Shown here: positions 54,476-63,928 of the stretch, piece after piece
Layout of the letters: the number at the start of each line of letters is the position of its first letter
How positions within the stretch are numbered: the first letter of the stretch is position 1
NCBI RefSeq assembly: GCF_041435355.1
Contig: NZ_CP108442.1
Coordinates: 2,046,001-2,110,000 of the forward strand
Reading direction: 5' to 3'
Length of the DNA: 64,000 bases
Source: Streptomyces sp. NBC_01276
GTDB lineage: Bacteria > Actinomycetota > Actinomycetes > Streptomycetales > Streptomycetaceae
Notes under the pieces: model-generated
What the model was told of the DNA's origin: nothing
Seen by the model: only the letters and a program-made list of their open reading frames with translations
Database searches by the model: none
Program-made: the position numbers and the translations under genes

Positions 54476-55432
54476 ATGCCTGGAGACGAATCTCCCCCGC
54501 CGGCCCCGCTGGCCCGCGCGGAACAGTTCATCTGGCTCACGGCCCGGGTGCTGGAGCAGCGGCGGTTCGCCTTCCACTTCCTCGGCGGGGACGCCGACGC
54601 GGTGGACGCCGCCCTCGGCGCGTACCTGGGCGACGACGGCGGCTACGGACACGCGCTCGACCCGGATCTGCGCGGCCCGCTGAGCCAGCCCCTGCACACC
54701 GCGCACGCCCTGCGGGTCCTCGACAGCCTCGGCCGCTGCGCCGGCCAGCGCATCGAGCGGCTCTGCCGCCACCTGACCGGGCTCTCCACCCCCGAGGGCG
54801 CGCTCCCCCTGGTCCGCCCGGCCCCGCACGACCATCCCCTGGCGCCCTACCACCCGGTGCGCGACGACCCGCCGGGCGAGCTGCTGACCACGGGCCCCGT
54901 CGTCGGGGTGCTGCACCGCAACCGGATCTGGCACGCCTGGCTGTTCCGGGCCACGGACTTCTGCTGGGAGCGGATCGAGACGCTGCGCCACTCGCACCCC
55001 TACGAGGTCCAGAGCGCGGTGGCCTTCCTCGACGGCGCCCCCGACCGGGCCCGCGCGGCGGCGGCCGCGGACCGGCTGGGGCGGCTGGTGCGCGAGCGGC
55101 ACCTCGTGGTGCTCGACCCGGATCGGCACGAGGAGTACGCCCCCTCCCCCGGCTACGCGCCGGGCGAGCTGCTCTTCCCGTACGACTACGCGCGGCGCCC
55201 GGAGTCGCTGGCCCGGAGCTGGTTCACCGACGAGGAGATGCGCCGCTCGCTGGACTTCCTCGCGGCGGAGCAGCAGCCGGACGGGGGCTGGCCGGTGCGC
55301 CGCCGCGCCTGGGCGCCCGGCAGCTCGCTGGAGCGGCGGCCGATCGCCACCCTGGAGGCCCTGCTGACGCTCAGGGCGTACGGGCATCCGGTCGGCGCGG
55401 TCAGCCCCCCAGCGCCCGGACGCCCGCGGTGA
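54476..55432 (+). CDS. Hypothetical protein, possible alpha/alpha-toroid fold
   Basis: A 318-residue cytoplasmic protein. Repeated helical hairpins with GxxDAxDAALGAYLGDDGGYGHALDPD, LSQPLHTAHALRVLDSLG and RRSLDFLAAEQQPDGGW resemble the repeats of terpenoid cyclase/prenyltransferase-type alpha6-alpha6 barrels, without the DxDD or other catalytic aspartates in clear form. Function unknown. The 3' end overlaps the convergent azlD gene by 32 bases. Confidence 0.75.
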   Translation: MPGDESPPPAPLARAEQFIWLTARVLEQRRFAFHFLGGDADAVDAALGAYLGDDGGYGHALDPDLRGPLSQPLHTAHALRVLDSLGRCAGQRIERLCRHLTGLSTPEGALPLVRPAPHDHPLAPYHPVRDDPPGELLTTGPVVGVLHRNRIWHAWLFRATDFCWERIETLRHSHPYEVQSAVAFLDGAPDRARAAAAADRLGRLVRERHLVVLDPDRHEEYAPSPGYAPGELLFPYDYARRPESLARSWFTDEEMRRSLDFLAAEQQPDGGWPVRRRAWAPGSSLERRPIATLEALLTLRAYGHPVGAVSPPAPGRPR

Positions 55433-55709
55433 CCACCACCGCCGCCCCGACCACCACCAGGAACGGGGCGCGCAGCAGCAGGGCCAGCGCGGCGGCCGCC
55501 AGCCCGGCGGCGCGGGCGTCGAGCACCAGCTCGTGGCCGGTGCTGAAGGTCTGCTGGGCGGTGAGCGCGGCGAGCAGCGCGACCGGCAGCAGGGCGGACA
55601 GCTTGCGCACCAGGGGACGCTCCAGGGCCCCGGCGGGCACGAGGAGTCCGGCGAGCTTGACGGCGTAGCAGCCGACGACGGTCACCGCGATGGCGATCCA
55701 GACGTTCAC
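55401..55709 (-). CDS. azlD: AzlD-family branched-chain amino acid exporter subunit
   Basis: A 102-residue small membrane protein of the AzlD/LIV-E small-subunit family with about four hydrophobic segments (VWIAIAVTVVGCYAVKLAGLL, LSALLPVALLAALTAQQ, AAALALLLRAPFLVVVGAAV). It partners AzlC in export of branched-chain amino acids or analogues. The GTG start overlaps the azlC stop by four bases. Confidence 0.87.
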   Translation of the reverse strand: MNVWIAIAVTVVGCYAVKLAGLLVPAGALERPLVRKLSALLPVALLAALTAQQTFSTGHELVLDARAAGLAAAALALLLRAPFLVVVGAAVVVTAGVRALGG

Positions 55710-56416
55710 GAGCGGCGTCCCTTCATCCACAGCACGGCCGGCGCGGCCAGCGCGGCGATCAGCACCGGCACCCCGGAGGGCAGGACGGGCAGGAAGCCCA
55801 GTCCGAGGACCAGGGCCAGGCCCGCGACGGCCCGCTCGGTGGAGGTCTTCAGCATCGGCGCGAGCAGCGCGAGGAACACGGCGGGCCCGGCGGCGTCCAG
55901 CCCCCAGGCGGAGGTGTCCCCGATGGCCTCGGCGCCGAGCGCGCCCAGCAGGGTGGTGAGGTTCCACAGCAGGTAGAGGCTGAGCCCGGTGACGGTGAAG
56001 CCGAGCCGGGCGGCCTTGCGGTCGGACTGCGCCAGCGCCACGGCGGTGGTCTCGTCGATCACCCAGTGCGCGGCGAAGGGGCGCACGGCCCGGGGCAGCG
56101 CGAGCAGCTGGGACAGCCGCAGCCCGTAGAAGGCGTTGCGGGTGCCCAGGAAGAAGGCCCCGGCGGCCGCGGTGAAGGGGTTGCCACCCGCCGCGAGCGC
56201 GCCGACCAGGGCGAACTGCGACGCTCCGGTGAAGACGAGCAGGCTCAGCACGCAGGCCTGCAGCACGCTGATCCCGGCCCCGGCGGCGGTCACGCCGAAG
56301 GCGAATCCCGACAGGCCGACGGCCACTCCCACCCCGAGGGCGTCGCGGACGACGGCGGCCCGCGGCCGCCCGGGGGTCGGTCCCCCGTCGTGCACGGGGG
56401 CCTCTCGTATCACCAT
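55706..56416 (-). CDS. azlC: AzlC-family branched-chain amino acid exporter
   Basis: A 236-residue permease of the AzlC (LIV-E large subunit) family. Conserved GVAVGLSGFAFGVTAAGAG, LVFTGASQFALVGALAAGGNP, FFLGTRNAFYGLRLSQLL and HWVIDETTAVALAQ are diagnostic. ATG 56416 has a perfectly placed GGGAG and was preferred over the GTG at 56431, which overlaps that RBS. Overlap with azlD by GTGA indicates coupled synthesis. The AraC regulator gene just upstream on the same strand probably controls the pair. Confidence 0.9.
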   Translation of the reverse strand: MVIREAPVHDGGPTPGRPRAAVVRDALGVGVAVGLSGFAFGVTAAGAGISVLQACVLSLLVFTGASQFALVGALAAGGNPFTAAAGAFFLGTRNAFYGLRLSQLLALPRAVRPFAAHWVIDETTAVALAQSDRKAARLGFTVTGLSLYLLWNLTTLLGALGAEAIGDTSAWGLDAAGPAVFLALLAPMLKTSTERAVAGLALVLGLGFLPVLPSGVPVLIAALAAPAVLWMKGRRS

Positions 56417-56558
56417 CTGATTCTCTCCCACGCCCCGAACGTACGCGGGGCGCGGCGGACGGTCTTGTACGTTCTTGCACCCGCCCGGCGTCCCCGTCGC
56501 CGCAGGCCGGGGCCCCGGCCGGGCACGGGCGAGGGCGGCGCCGGGACCACAGCAGGAC

Positions 56559-57404
56559 CTAGCCCGCGGCCCGCTCCCGTCGGTACGCGCCCGGGGGCAC
56601 CCCGACGATCCGGGTGAAGTGCCGGTTCAGGTGCGGCTGGTCCGTGAAGCCGACGGTGACGGCCGCCTCGGCGGGCGCGGTGCCCGCGTCGAGCAGCAGG
56701 CGCGCCCTGCGGACCCGGGCGTCGGTCAGCCAGGTGTGGGGCGGCATCCCGTACCGGTCCCGGAAGGCGCGCAGCAGGGCGAAGGGGCTGGTGCCCAGTT
56801 CCTCCGCGAGGCGCTCCAGCGAGGGCGGCTCGGCCATCCGCTCCTCCAGCACGCTCCGGGCCCGCTCCGCGTCGGCCGCGCCCGCGCGCCGCGGCGGCCG
56901 GGCGGGCAGCGGGCCCGCGTGCCGGGTGAGCATCCGCGCCACGACGCCCCGCAGCAGGGTGTCGGCGGCGAGCGCGTTGCCGGCCTCGGCGGCCCGGTGC
57001 ACGTCGGTGATGGCCCGCGAGGCCTCCGGGTCGGGGACCATGTCGGCGGTGAAGCCGGGGGTGCCGCGGAGGCCGCCGATCTCGGAGGCGACCTCGGCGA
57101 TCAGGTCCCGGGAGGGGTAGAGGGTGGCGTACGCCCAGCCCTCGGGCGCCCCGGCGCGCGCGGTGTGCGCCACCTCCGGGTTGATCAGCACCACGCTGCC
57201 CGGCCCCGCCCGGACCGTGCCGGAGGGCAGGCCGATCTCCTCGACGCCGCCGGTGACGGCCGCGATGACGTAGCCGTCGTGCGCGTGGCGCGGGAAGGTG
57301 TGGCGGACGTAGTGGGCGCGCAGCAGGTCCAGCCCCGGCAGCTGCGGGTACTGCCAGTGGCGGGCCCACTCCCGGCGCCCGTCGTGCGTTCCGTCCGTCC
57401 CCAT
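56559..57404 (-). CDS. AraC-family transcriptional regulator
   Basis: A 281-residue regulator. An N-terminal AraC-type cupin (RHTFPRHAHDGYVIAAVTGG, GSVVLINPEVAHTARAG) is followed by two HTHs (LERLAEELGTSPFALLRAFRDRYG and PAEAAVTVGFTDQPHLNRHFTRIVGVPPGAYR). This class often controls LysE or AzlCD exporters, which fits the adjacent azlCD 142 bases downstream. It is divergent from lhr; the 79-bp gap holds both promoters. Confidence 0.9.
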   Translation of the reverse strand: MGTDGTHDGRREWARHWQYPQLPGLDLLRAHYVRHTFPRHAHDGYVIAAVTGGVEEIGLPSGTVRAGPGSVVLINPEVAHTARAGAPEGWAYATLYPSRDLIAEVASEIGGLRGTPGFTADMVPDPEASRAITDVHRAAEAGNALAADTLLRGVVARMLTRHAGPLPARPPRRAGAADAERARSVLEERMAEPPSLERLAEELGTSPFALLRAFRDRYGMPPHTWLTDARVRRARLLLDAGTAPAEAAVTVGFTDQPHLNRHFTRIVGVPPGAYRRERAAG

Positions 57405-57483
57405 GACCCCATTCTGCGCGCCGCCCCCGGGGGTGTCCGCGCAGGTCCGGTGCGTTGTCAGTGCCGGGGTGCACGATGGGGGC

Positions 57484-60400
57484 ATGGCAGGCGCTGCGCT
57501 CGACTCGTTCTCCCCCGCGACCCGTTCCTGGTTCACGGGGGCCTTCCGTACGCCCACCGCCGCACAGGAGGGCGCCTGGCGGGCGATCGGGGAGGGCTCG
57601 GACGTGCTCGTCGTGGCTCCGACCGGTTCCGGCAAGACCCTCGCCGCCTTCCTCGCCGCCCTCGACCGGCTCGCCGCGGACCCGCCGCCCGCCGAACCGA
57701 AGAAGCGCTGCCGCGTGCTGTACGTGTCCCCGCTCAAGGCCCTCGCCGTGGACGTGGAGCGCAACCTGCGCAGCCCCCTGACCGGGATCCGGCAGGAGTC
57801 GGCGCGCCTGGGCCTGCCCGAGCCGGACATCCGGGTGGGCATCCGCTCCGGGGACACCCCGCCCGCCGAGCGCCGCGCGCTGGCCGTCAGACCGCCGGAC
57901 ATCCTGATCACCACCCCGGAGTCGCTGTTCCTGATGCTGACCTCGGCGGCCAGGGAGGCGCTGGCGGGGGTCGAGACGGTGATCCTGGACGAGGTGCACG
58001 CCGTCGCGGGGACCAAGCGCGGGGCGCACCTGGCCCTGTCTCTGGAGCGGCTGGACGAGCTGCTGCCGCGCCCGGCCCGCCGGATCGGGCTGTCGGCGAC
58101 GGTCCGGCCGGTGGAGGAGGTCGCCCGGTACCTCGCCCCGCGCGGCCGGGTGGAGATCGTGCAGCCGCCCTCGGACAAGGAGTTCGACCTGTCGGTGGTC
58201 GTACCCGTGGAGGACATGGGCGAGTTGGGGGGCTCCCCCGCCACCGAGGGCCGCGAGGGCGGTGACAAGCCGTCGATCTGGCCGCATGTGGAGGAGCGGA
58301 TCGCGGACCTGGTGCAGGCCCACCGTTCGACGATCGTGTTCGCCAACTCCCGACGTCTCGCGGAGCGGCTCTGCAACCGGCTCAACGAGATCGCCTACGA
58401 GCGGGCCGTGGGCGAGCCCCTGCCCGAGGGGGCGCCGCCCGCCGAGATCATGGCCCAGTCCGGCGCGGCCCACGGGGCGCCTCCCCTGCTGGCCCGCGCG
58501 CACCACGGCTCGGTGTCCAAGGAGCAGCGGGCCCTGGTCGAGGAGGACCTGAAGGCGGGCCGGCTGCCCGCCGTGGTCGCCACGTCCAGCCTGGAACTCG
58601 GCATCGACATGGGCGCGGTGGACCTGGTGGTCCAGGTGGAGTCGCCGCCCTCGGTGGCCTCCGGGCTCCAGCGCGTGGGCCGTGCCGGACACCAGGTGGG
58701 CGCCGTCTCCACGGGGGTGGTCTTCCCCAAGTACCGCGGGGACCTGGTCCAGGCGGCCGTGGTCACCGAGCGGATGCGCACCGGGGCGATCGAGTCCCTG
58801 CGCATCCCCTCCAACCCGCTGGACGTCCTCGCCCAGCAACTGGTCGCGATGACGGCGATGGACACCTGGCAGCTGGACGACCTCCTCGCCCTGGTACGGC
58901 GGGCGGCGCCCTTCGCGGCGCTGCCGGAATCGGCGTTCACGGCGGTGCTGGACATGCTGGCGGGCCGCTACCCCTCCGACGCCTTCGCGGAGCTCAGACC
59001 CAGGGTGGTCTGGGACCGGGTGGCGGGGACGGTCACCGGCCGGCCCGGCGCCCAGCGGCTCGCGGTCACCTCCGGGGGGACCATCCCGGACCGCGGACTC
59101 TTCGGGGTCTTCCTCGCCGGATCGGACCCCAAGAAGGGCGGCGGCCGGGTCGGCGAGCTGGACGAGGAGATGGTCTACGAGTCCCGCGTGGGCGACGTGT
59201 TCACCCTGGGCACGACCTCCTGGCGGATCGAGGACATCACCCGCGACCGGGTCCTGGTCACCCCGGCCCCCGGGGTACCGGGCCGGCTGCCGTTCTGGAA
59301 GGGCGACCAGCTGGGCCGCCCCCTCGAACTGGGCCGTGCGGTCGGCGCGTTCCTGCGCGAGCTGGGCGGGCTCACCGAGGAGGACGCCCGGCTGCGGCTG
59401 CTGGCGGCCGGCCTGGACGCCCGCGCGGCGCAGAACGTCATCGCCTACCTCGCCGAGCAGCGCGAGGCCTGCGGCCACGTGCCGGACGACCGGACCATCG
59501 TGGTCGAGCGGTTCCGCGACGAACTGGGCGACTGGCGGGTGGTGGTCCACTCCCCCTTCGGCGCCCAGGTGCACGCCCCCTGGGCGCTGGCGCTCGGTGC
59601 CCGCCTCGCCGAGAAGTACGGCATGGACGCCCAGGTCATGCACGCCGACGACGGGATCGTCCTGCGCCTGCCGGACGCCGACCTGCTCTCCGTGGACCTC
59701 CTCGACCACGACCCCTCGCGCCCCGCGGACTTCGCGTTCGACGACGAACAGGCGCCGCTCGGTGCGGCCGACGTCGCCTTCGAGCGGGGCGAGGTCAGCG
59801 GGATCGTCACCGACCAGGTCGGCGGGTCGGCCCTGTTCGCCTCCCGGTTCCGCGAGTGTGCGGCCCGCGCGCTGCTGCTGCCGCGCCGCAGCCCGGGCAA
59901 GCGCACCCCGTTGTGGCAACAGCGCCAACGGGCCTCGCAACTGCTGCAGGTGGCCTCGGAGTTCGGCTCGTTCCCGATCGTGCTGGAAGCCGTACGGGAG
60001 TGCCTCCAGGACGTCTTCGACGTGCCGGGGCTGACGGAGCTGATGGGGGACATCGAGGCGCGGCGCGTGCGCATGGTCGAGGTGACCACCCCGGAGCCCT
60101 CCCCCTTCGCCCGCTCCCTCCTGTTCGGGTACGTCGCCCAGTTCCTCTACGAGGGGGACTCGCCGCTCGCCGAGCGGCGCGCGGCAGCGCTCTCGCTGGA
60201 CTCCCGGCTGCTGGCCGAGCTCCTGGGCCAGGCCGAGCTGCGCGAACTGCTCGACGCCGGGGTACTGGAGGAGCTGGAGCGGGAGCTCCAGTGGCTGACC
60301 GGCGACCGCCGGGCCAAGGACGCCGAGTCGGTGGCCGACCTGCTGCGCCTGCTGGGCCCGTTGACCGACGCCGAACTGGCGGAGCGGGGCGCCGAGCCCG

Positions 60401-62073
60401 GCTGGGCCCCCGGGCTGGCGGCGGCCCGCCGGGCGATCCGGGTCCGGATCGGCGGCGCGGACCACTGGGCGGCGATCGAGGACGCCGGCCGGCTGCGGGA
60501 CGCGCTGGGCACGGCCCTGCCGGTGGGGGTCCCGGAGGCGTTCACCGAGCCGGTCAAGGACCCCCTCGGCGATCTGCTGGCCCGCTACGCGCGCACCCAC
60601 GGCCCGTTCACCACCGCCACCGCCGCCGCCCGGTTCGGCCTGGGCTCGGCGGTGACGGAGGGCGCCCTGCACCGGCTCGCGGCGCCGGGCCGGCTGGTTC
60701 AGGGCGAGTTCCATCCGGCGGGCATCGGCCAGGAGTGGTGCGACGCCACGGTGCTGCGCAGGCTGCGGCGCCGCTCGCTGGCCGCGCTCCGCCAGGAACT
60801 GGAGCCCGTCCCGCCGGCCTCGCTGGCCACCTTCCTGCCCCAGTGGCAGCACCTGGGCGGTGGGCTGCGCGGCATCGACGGCCTGGCCCGCGCCATCGAG
60901 CAGCTCCAGGGCGCTCCGGTCCCGGCCTCGGCCCTGGAGCGGCTGATCCTGCCCTCGCGGGTCGCCGGGTACTCCCCGGCGCTGCTGGACGAGCTGACCA
61001 CGACGGGCGAGGTGGTGTGGGCGGGAGCCGGCGCCCTGCCGGGCAAGGACGGCTGGATCTCCCTCTACCTGGCGGACGCGGCGCCCCTGCTGCTGCCCCC
61101 GGCCCACCCTCTGGAGCCGTCCCCGCTGCACCAGGGGGTGCTGGAGGCCCTGTCCTCCGGGCGGGCCCTGTTCTTCCGGCAGCTGGTGCAAGAGGTCCGC
61201 GCCGGCCTCCCGGACGCCTCCGACCTGGAGCTGTCCTCGGCCCTGTGGGACCTGGCCTGGTCGGGCCGTGTGACGAACGACACCCTGGCCCCGCTGCGCT
61301 CCCTGCTCGGCTCGGGCCGCACGGCGGGGGCCACCGCGCACCGGGCCCGCCGTACGGTGCCGCGCGGCCGGTACGGGACCCTGAGCGCCACCGTCTCCCG
61401 TACGGGCCCGCCCACGGTCTCGGGCCGCTGGTCCCTGCTGCCCGCGCCCGCGCCCGACCCGACGCACCGGGCGCACGCGCTGGCCCGGACCCTGCTGGAC
61501 CGGCACGGCGTGGTCACGCGCGGGGCGGTGGCGGCGGAGGGGGTCGAGGGCGGGTTCAGCGCGGTGTACCGGATCCTGTCCGCGTTCGAGGACAGCGGGC
61601 AGGCCCGGCGGGGGTACGTGGTGGAGGGTCTGGGCGCGGCCCAGTTCGCGATGGACGGCGCGGTGGACCGCCTGCGGGCCGCCGAGCGGACCCCGCCGCC
61701 GCTGGCGGCTGTGGTGCTGGCCGCGGCCGATCCGGCGAACGCCTACGGGGCGGCCCTTGGCTGGCCGGAGCCCCCGGCGGGCGCCACCCACAAGCCGGGC
61801 CGCAAGGCGGGCTCCCTGGTGGTCCTGGTCGACGGCGAGCTCACCCTCTACCTGGAGCGCGGCGGCAAGACCCTGCTGGCCTGGCCGGAGCCCGAGGATC
61901 CGCGCCTCGCTGCGGCGATGTCCGCCCTGGTGGCGGCCTCCCGCGCGGGCACCCTCCCGGACCTGACGGTGGAGCGGGTCAACGCCGCCCCGGCCCTGAC
62001 CTCCCCGCTCGGCAGGTCCCTCGAAGCGGCCGGCTTCCACGCCACCCCGAGGGGACTGAGGCTGCGCAACTGA
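57484..62073 (+). CDS. lhr: Lhr-type ATP-dependent helicase
   Basis: A 1529-residue superfamily 2 helicase of the Lhr class, a 3'-5' DNA translocase with RNA:DNA unwinding activity in mycobacteria. Motifs are APTGSGKTLAAF (I), SPLKALAVDVERNL (Ia), ITTPESLFLML, ILDEVHAVAGTKRG (II), LSATVRP (III), FANSRRLAERL (IV), HHGSVSKEQR, TSSLELGIDMGAVDLV (V) and QRVGRAGHQ (VI). Lhr-core WH/beta-barrel domains and the long Lhr-CTD (from about residue 870) follow. Length matches mycobacterial Lhr (about 1500). It likely acts in DNA repair. Confidence 0.93.
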   Translation: MAGAALDSFSPATRSWFTGAFRTPTAAQEGAWRAIGEGSDVLVVAPTGSGKTLAAFLAALDRLAADPPPAEPKKRCRVLYVSPLKALAVDVERNLRSPLTGIRQESARLGLPEPDIRVGIRSGDTPPAERRALAVRPPDILITTPESLFLMLTSAAREALAGVETVILDEVHAVAGTKRGAHLALSLERLDELLPRPARRIGLSATVRPVEEVARYLAPRGRVEIVQPPSDKEFDLSVVVPVEDMGELGGSPATEGREGGDKPSIWPHVEERIADLVQAHRSTIVFANSRRLAERLCNRLNEIAYERAVGEPLPEGAPPAEIMAQSGAAHGAPPLLARAHHGSVSKEQRALVEEDLKAGRLPAVVATSSLELGIDMGAVDLVVQVESPPSVASGLQRVGRAGHQVGAVSTGVVFPKYRGDLVQAAVVTERMRTGAIESLRIPSNPLDVLAQQLVAMTAMDTWQLDDLLALVRRAAPFAALPESAFTAVLDMLAGRYPSDAFAELRPRVVWDRVAGTVTGRPGAQRLAVTSGGTIPDRGLFGVFLAGSDPKKGGGRVGELDEEMVYESRVGDVFTLGTTSWRIEDITRDRVLVTPAPGVPGRLPFWKGDQLGRPLELGRAVGAFLRELGGLTEEDARLRLLAAGLDARAAQNVIAYLAEQREACGHVPDDRTIVVERFRDELGDWRVVVHSPFGAQVHAPWALALGARLAEKYGMDAQVMHADDGIVLRLPDADLLSVDLLDHDPSRPADFAFDDEQAPLGAADVAFERGEVSGIVTDQVGGSALFASRFRECAARALLLPRRSPGKRTPLWQQRQRASQLLQVASEFGSFPIVLEAVRECLQDVFDVPGLTELMGDIEARRVRMVEVTTPEPSPFARSLLFGYVAQFLYEGDSPLAERRAAALSLDSRLLAELLGQAELRELLDAGVLEELERELQWLTGDRRAKDAESVADLLRLLGPLTDAELAERGAEPGWAPGLAAARRAIRVRIGGADHWAAIEDAGRLRDALGTALPVGVPEAFTEPVKDPLGDLLARYARTHGPFTTATAAARFGLGSAVTEGALHRLAAPGRLVQGEFHPAGIGQEWCDATVLRRLRRRSLAALRQELEPVPPASLATFLPQWQHLGGGLRGIDGLARAIEQLQGAPVPASALERLILPSRVAGYSPALLDELTTTGEVVWAGAGALPGKDGWISLYLADAAPLLLPPAHPLEPSPLHQGVLEALSSGRALFFRQLVQEVRAGLPDASDLELSSALWDLAWSGRVTNDTLAPLRSLLGSGRTAGATAHRARRTVPRGRYGTLSATVSRTGPPTVSGRWSLLPAPAPDPTHRAHALARTLLDRHGVVTRGAVAAEGVEGGFSAVYRILSAFEDSGQARRGYVVEGLGAAQFAMDGAVDRLRAAERTPPPLAAVVLAAADPANAYGAALGWPEPPAGATHKPGRKAGSLVVLVDGELTLYLERGGKTLLAWPEPEDPRLAAAMSALVAASRAGTLPDLTVERVNAAPALTSPLGRSLEAAGFHATPRGLRLRN

Positions 62074-62195
62074 GTGCTCCGGGCGGTCTCAAGCCGGCCA
62101 CGTATGTCTTGGGCATGTCACGAAACGGCCGCCAGACACCCCCGAGCCCACCGAAGTACTTATTCATGCTTTATCAAGGTGATCACACACGTCGC

Positions 62196-62213
62196 GTTCG
62201 ACGCTGTGCGAAC
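62196..62213. promoter_or_regulatory. Inverted repeat upstream of the lipoprotein gene
   Basis: GTTCG-N8-CGAAC, 29 bases before the lipoprotein start and just downstream of an unusually AT-rich patch (62155-62180). The half-site spacing does not fit a LexA box. Confidence 0.4.
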
Positions 62214-62241
62214 AGAGACACCGACATGGGGGACAAGAAAA

Positions 62242-62916
62242 GTGAGCACCTTCAGCATGCGTAGAAGCACCCTCGGAGCGCTCGGCCTGGCCGTCGCCGG
62301 CACCCTCGTCCTCACGGGCTGCAAGGACGGCAACGAAGAGCTGGCGCCGACGCAGCCGAGCTCCCCGGCCGGCGCCTCCCAGGCCGCCCCGAGCACCGGC
62401 GCCTCCGGCGCCCCGTCCGCGAGCGCCCCGGCCCCCGGCGCCCCGGCCGCGGGTGCGAAGGGAGCGGCCAAGCCCGGCCAGCAGTACAAGATCGGCGAGG
62501 CCGCCGAGTTCCCGTTCACGTCCGGCAAGACCAGCGGCCAGATCGCCCTCACGGTCACCAACATCGAGCAGGGTCAGCTCGCCGACCTGGACGCCATGAA
62601 GCTCGGCGACAAGGTCAAGGGCAAGGTGCCCTACTACATCCACTACACGGTGAAGAACACGGGCACCACCGACCTGTCCTTCACCTCGGTCAGCCACATC
62701 AAGGGTCTGCTCGGCGACGGCAGCGAGGCCCAAGACCTCTACGTCATCGGCAAGTTCGCCAAGTGTGAGGACTCGTCGATGCCGAAGGGATTCACCAACG
62801 GCCAGACCCAGACCGCCTGCGTGGTCGCCCTGGCCCCCTCGGCCGACACGAAGGTCTCCGGCGCCAAGTACTGGGGTGACCCGTTCGCCCTCAAGGACGG
62901 CCTGACCTGGAAGTAG
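62242..62916 (+). CDS. Secreted lipoprotein, DUF4352-like
   Basis: A 224-residue lipoprotein. The signal MRRSTLGALGLAVAGTLVLTGC ends in lipobox LTGC. A Pro/Ala/Ser linker (about 55 residues) precedes an immunoglobulin-like domain (YKIGEAAEFPF, IALTVTNIEQG, PYYIHYTVKNTGTTDLSF), with a Cys pair (KCEDSS, QTACVV) as in DUF4352/telokin-like proteins. Function unknown. I chose GTG 62242 (GGGGGAC upstream); the frame is open from 62074 but the leader there is not protein-like. Confidence 0.78.
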   Translation: MSTFSMRRSTLGALGLAVAGTLVLTGCKDGNEELAPTQPSSPAGASQAAPSTGASGAPSASAPAPGAPAAGAKGAAKPGQQYKIGEAAEFPFTSGKTSGQIALTVTNIEQGQLADLDAMKLGDKVKGKVPYYIHYTVKNTGTTDLSFTSVSHIKGLLGDGSEAQDLYVIGKFAKCEDSSMPKGFTNGQTQTACVVALAPSADTKVSGAKYWGDPFALKDGLTWK

Positions 62917-63061
62917 CGGACGGCCGCACCACGGCACCGCACCCCGACGAGCCCCCGCACCGGCACCCCGGCGCGGGGGCTCGCCCCGTACCGGCCCGCC
63001 GGCCCGCCGGCCCGCCGGGCACCGCCGCCAGGCCCCGGCCGGACGGCGCGACAATGGCCGC

Positions 63062-63892
63062 ATGCCCGAAGGAGACAGCGTCCACCGCGTCGCGGCCCGC
63101 CTGCACGCCGCGCTCGCGGGCGAGCCCCTCACCCGCGCCGACCTGCGCGTCCCACGCTTCGCCACCGCCGACCTCACCGGGCACACGGTCCTCGACGTCA
63201 CCCCGCGCGGCAAGCACCTCCTGACCCGCCTCGACAGCGGCCTCACCCTCCACAGCCACCTGCGCATGGACGGCGCCTGGTACGTCTTCGCCCCGGACCA
63301 GAAGTGGCGCGGCGGCCCCGCCCACGAGATCCGGGCGGTCCTGGCCAACGCCGGGGCCACCGCCGTCGGCTACCGCCTGCCCGTCCTCGAACTGCTCCGC
63401 ACCGCCGACGAGCACCGCGTGGTGGGCCACCTCGGCCCCGATCTGCTCGGCCCCGACTGGGATCCGGCCAGGGCGGCGGCCAACCTGCTCGCCGCCCCCG
63501 CGCGGCCCCTGGGCGAGGCCCTGCTCGACCAGCGCAACCTGGCGGGCATCGGCAACATCTACAAGGCCGAGCTCTGCTTCCTCGCCCAGGTCACCCCCTG
63601 GACCCCGGTCGGGGACCTCCCGGACCCGGCGGCCACCCTCCCCCGCCTGGCCGCCGCCGCACAGCGCCTGCTGGCCGCGAACACCGGCGACCCCGGACGG
63701 CCCCGGCGCCGCAACACCACCGGCAGCCGCCGCCCCGGCCGGGAGCTGTTCGTCTACGGCCGCGCCCACCGTCCCTGCCTGCGCTGCGGCACCCCGGTGC
63801 GCGAGGCCGTCCAGGACGGCCGCCCCGCGTACTGGTGTCCCGGCTGCCAGGCCGGTCCGGCCCCCGCCCCGGAGCGGACCCCGACGCACTAG
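63062..63892 (+). CDS. Fpg/Nei-family DNA glycosylase (endonuclease VIII-like)
   Basis: A 276-residue base-excision glycosylase/AP lyase. The N-terminal Pro2-Glu3 (MPEGDSVHR) forms the Schiff base; RGKHLLTRLDSGLTLHSHLRMDG contains the conserved Lys and the strand motif. The H2TH region shows LDQRNLAGIGNIYKAELCF, and the C-terminal zinc finger is CLRCGTPV...YWCPGCQ. MPEGDS rather than MPELPE points to Nei (oxidised pyrimidines). It follows the lipoprotein gene by 145 bases; no repair operon is evident though lhr is near. Confidence 0.92.
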   Translation: MPEGDSVHRVAARLHAALAGEPLTRADLRVPRFATADLTGHTVLDVTPRGKHLLTRLDSGLTLHSHLRMDGAWYVFAPDQKWRGGPAHEIRAVLANAGATAVGYRLPVLELLRTADEHRVVGHLGPDLLGPDWDPARAAANLLAAPARPLGEALLDQRNLAGIGNIYKAELCFLAQVTPWTPVGDLPDPAATLPRLAAAAQRLLAANTGDPGRPRRRNTTGSRRPGRELFVYGRAHRPCLRCGTPVREAVQDGRPAYWCPGCQAGPAPAPERTPTH

Positions 63893-63922
63893 TTGACGGG
63901 TCGTCAGATGCGCTCGTACGGT
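63893..63922 (+). promoter_or_regulatory. Promoter with overlapping TGACG-N3-CGTCA palindrome
   Basis: TTGACG (63893-63898) and TACGGT (63917-63922) at 18-base spacing form a likely promoter for the SDR gene. The perfect palindrome TGACG-GGT-CGTCA (63894-63906) overlaps the -35 and looks like a TetR-type operator. The promoter starts on the stop codon boundary of the glycosylase gene. Confidence 0.55.
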
Positions 63923-63928
63923 CCCTGC

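Noticed and set aside
62196..62213. GTTCG-N8-CGAAC as a LexA box
   Set aside because: The half-sites are in the opposite order and spacing from GAAC-N4-GTTC; it may be an operator for another factor.
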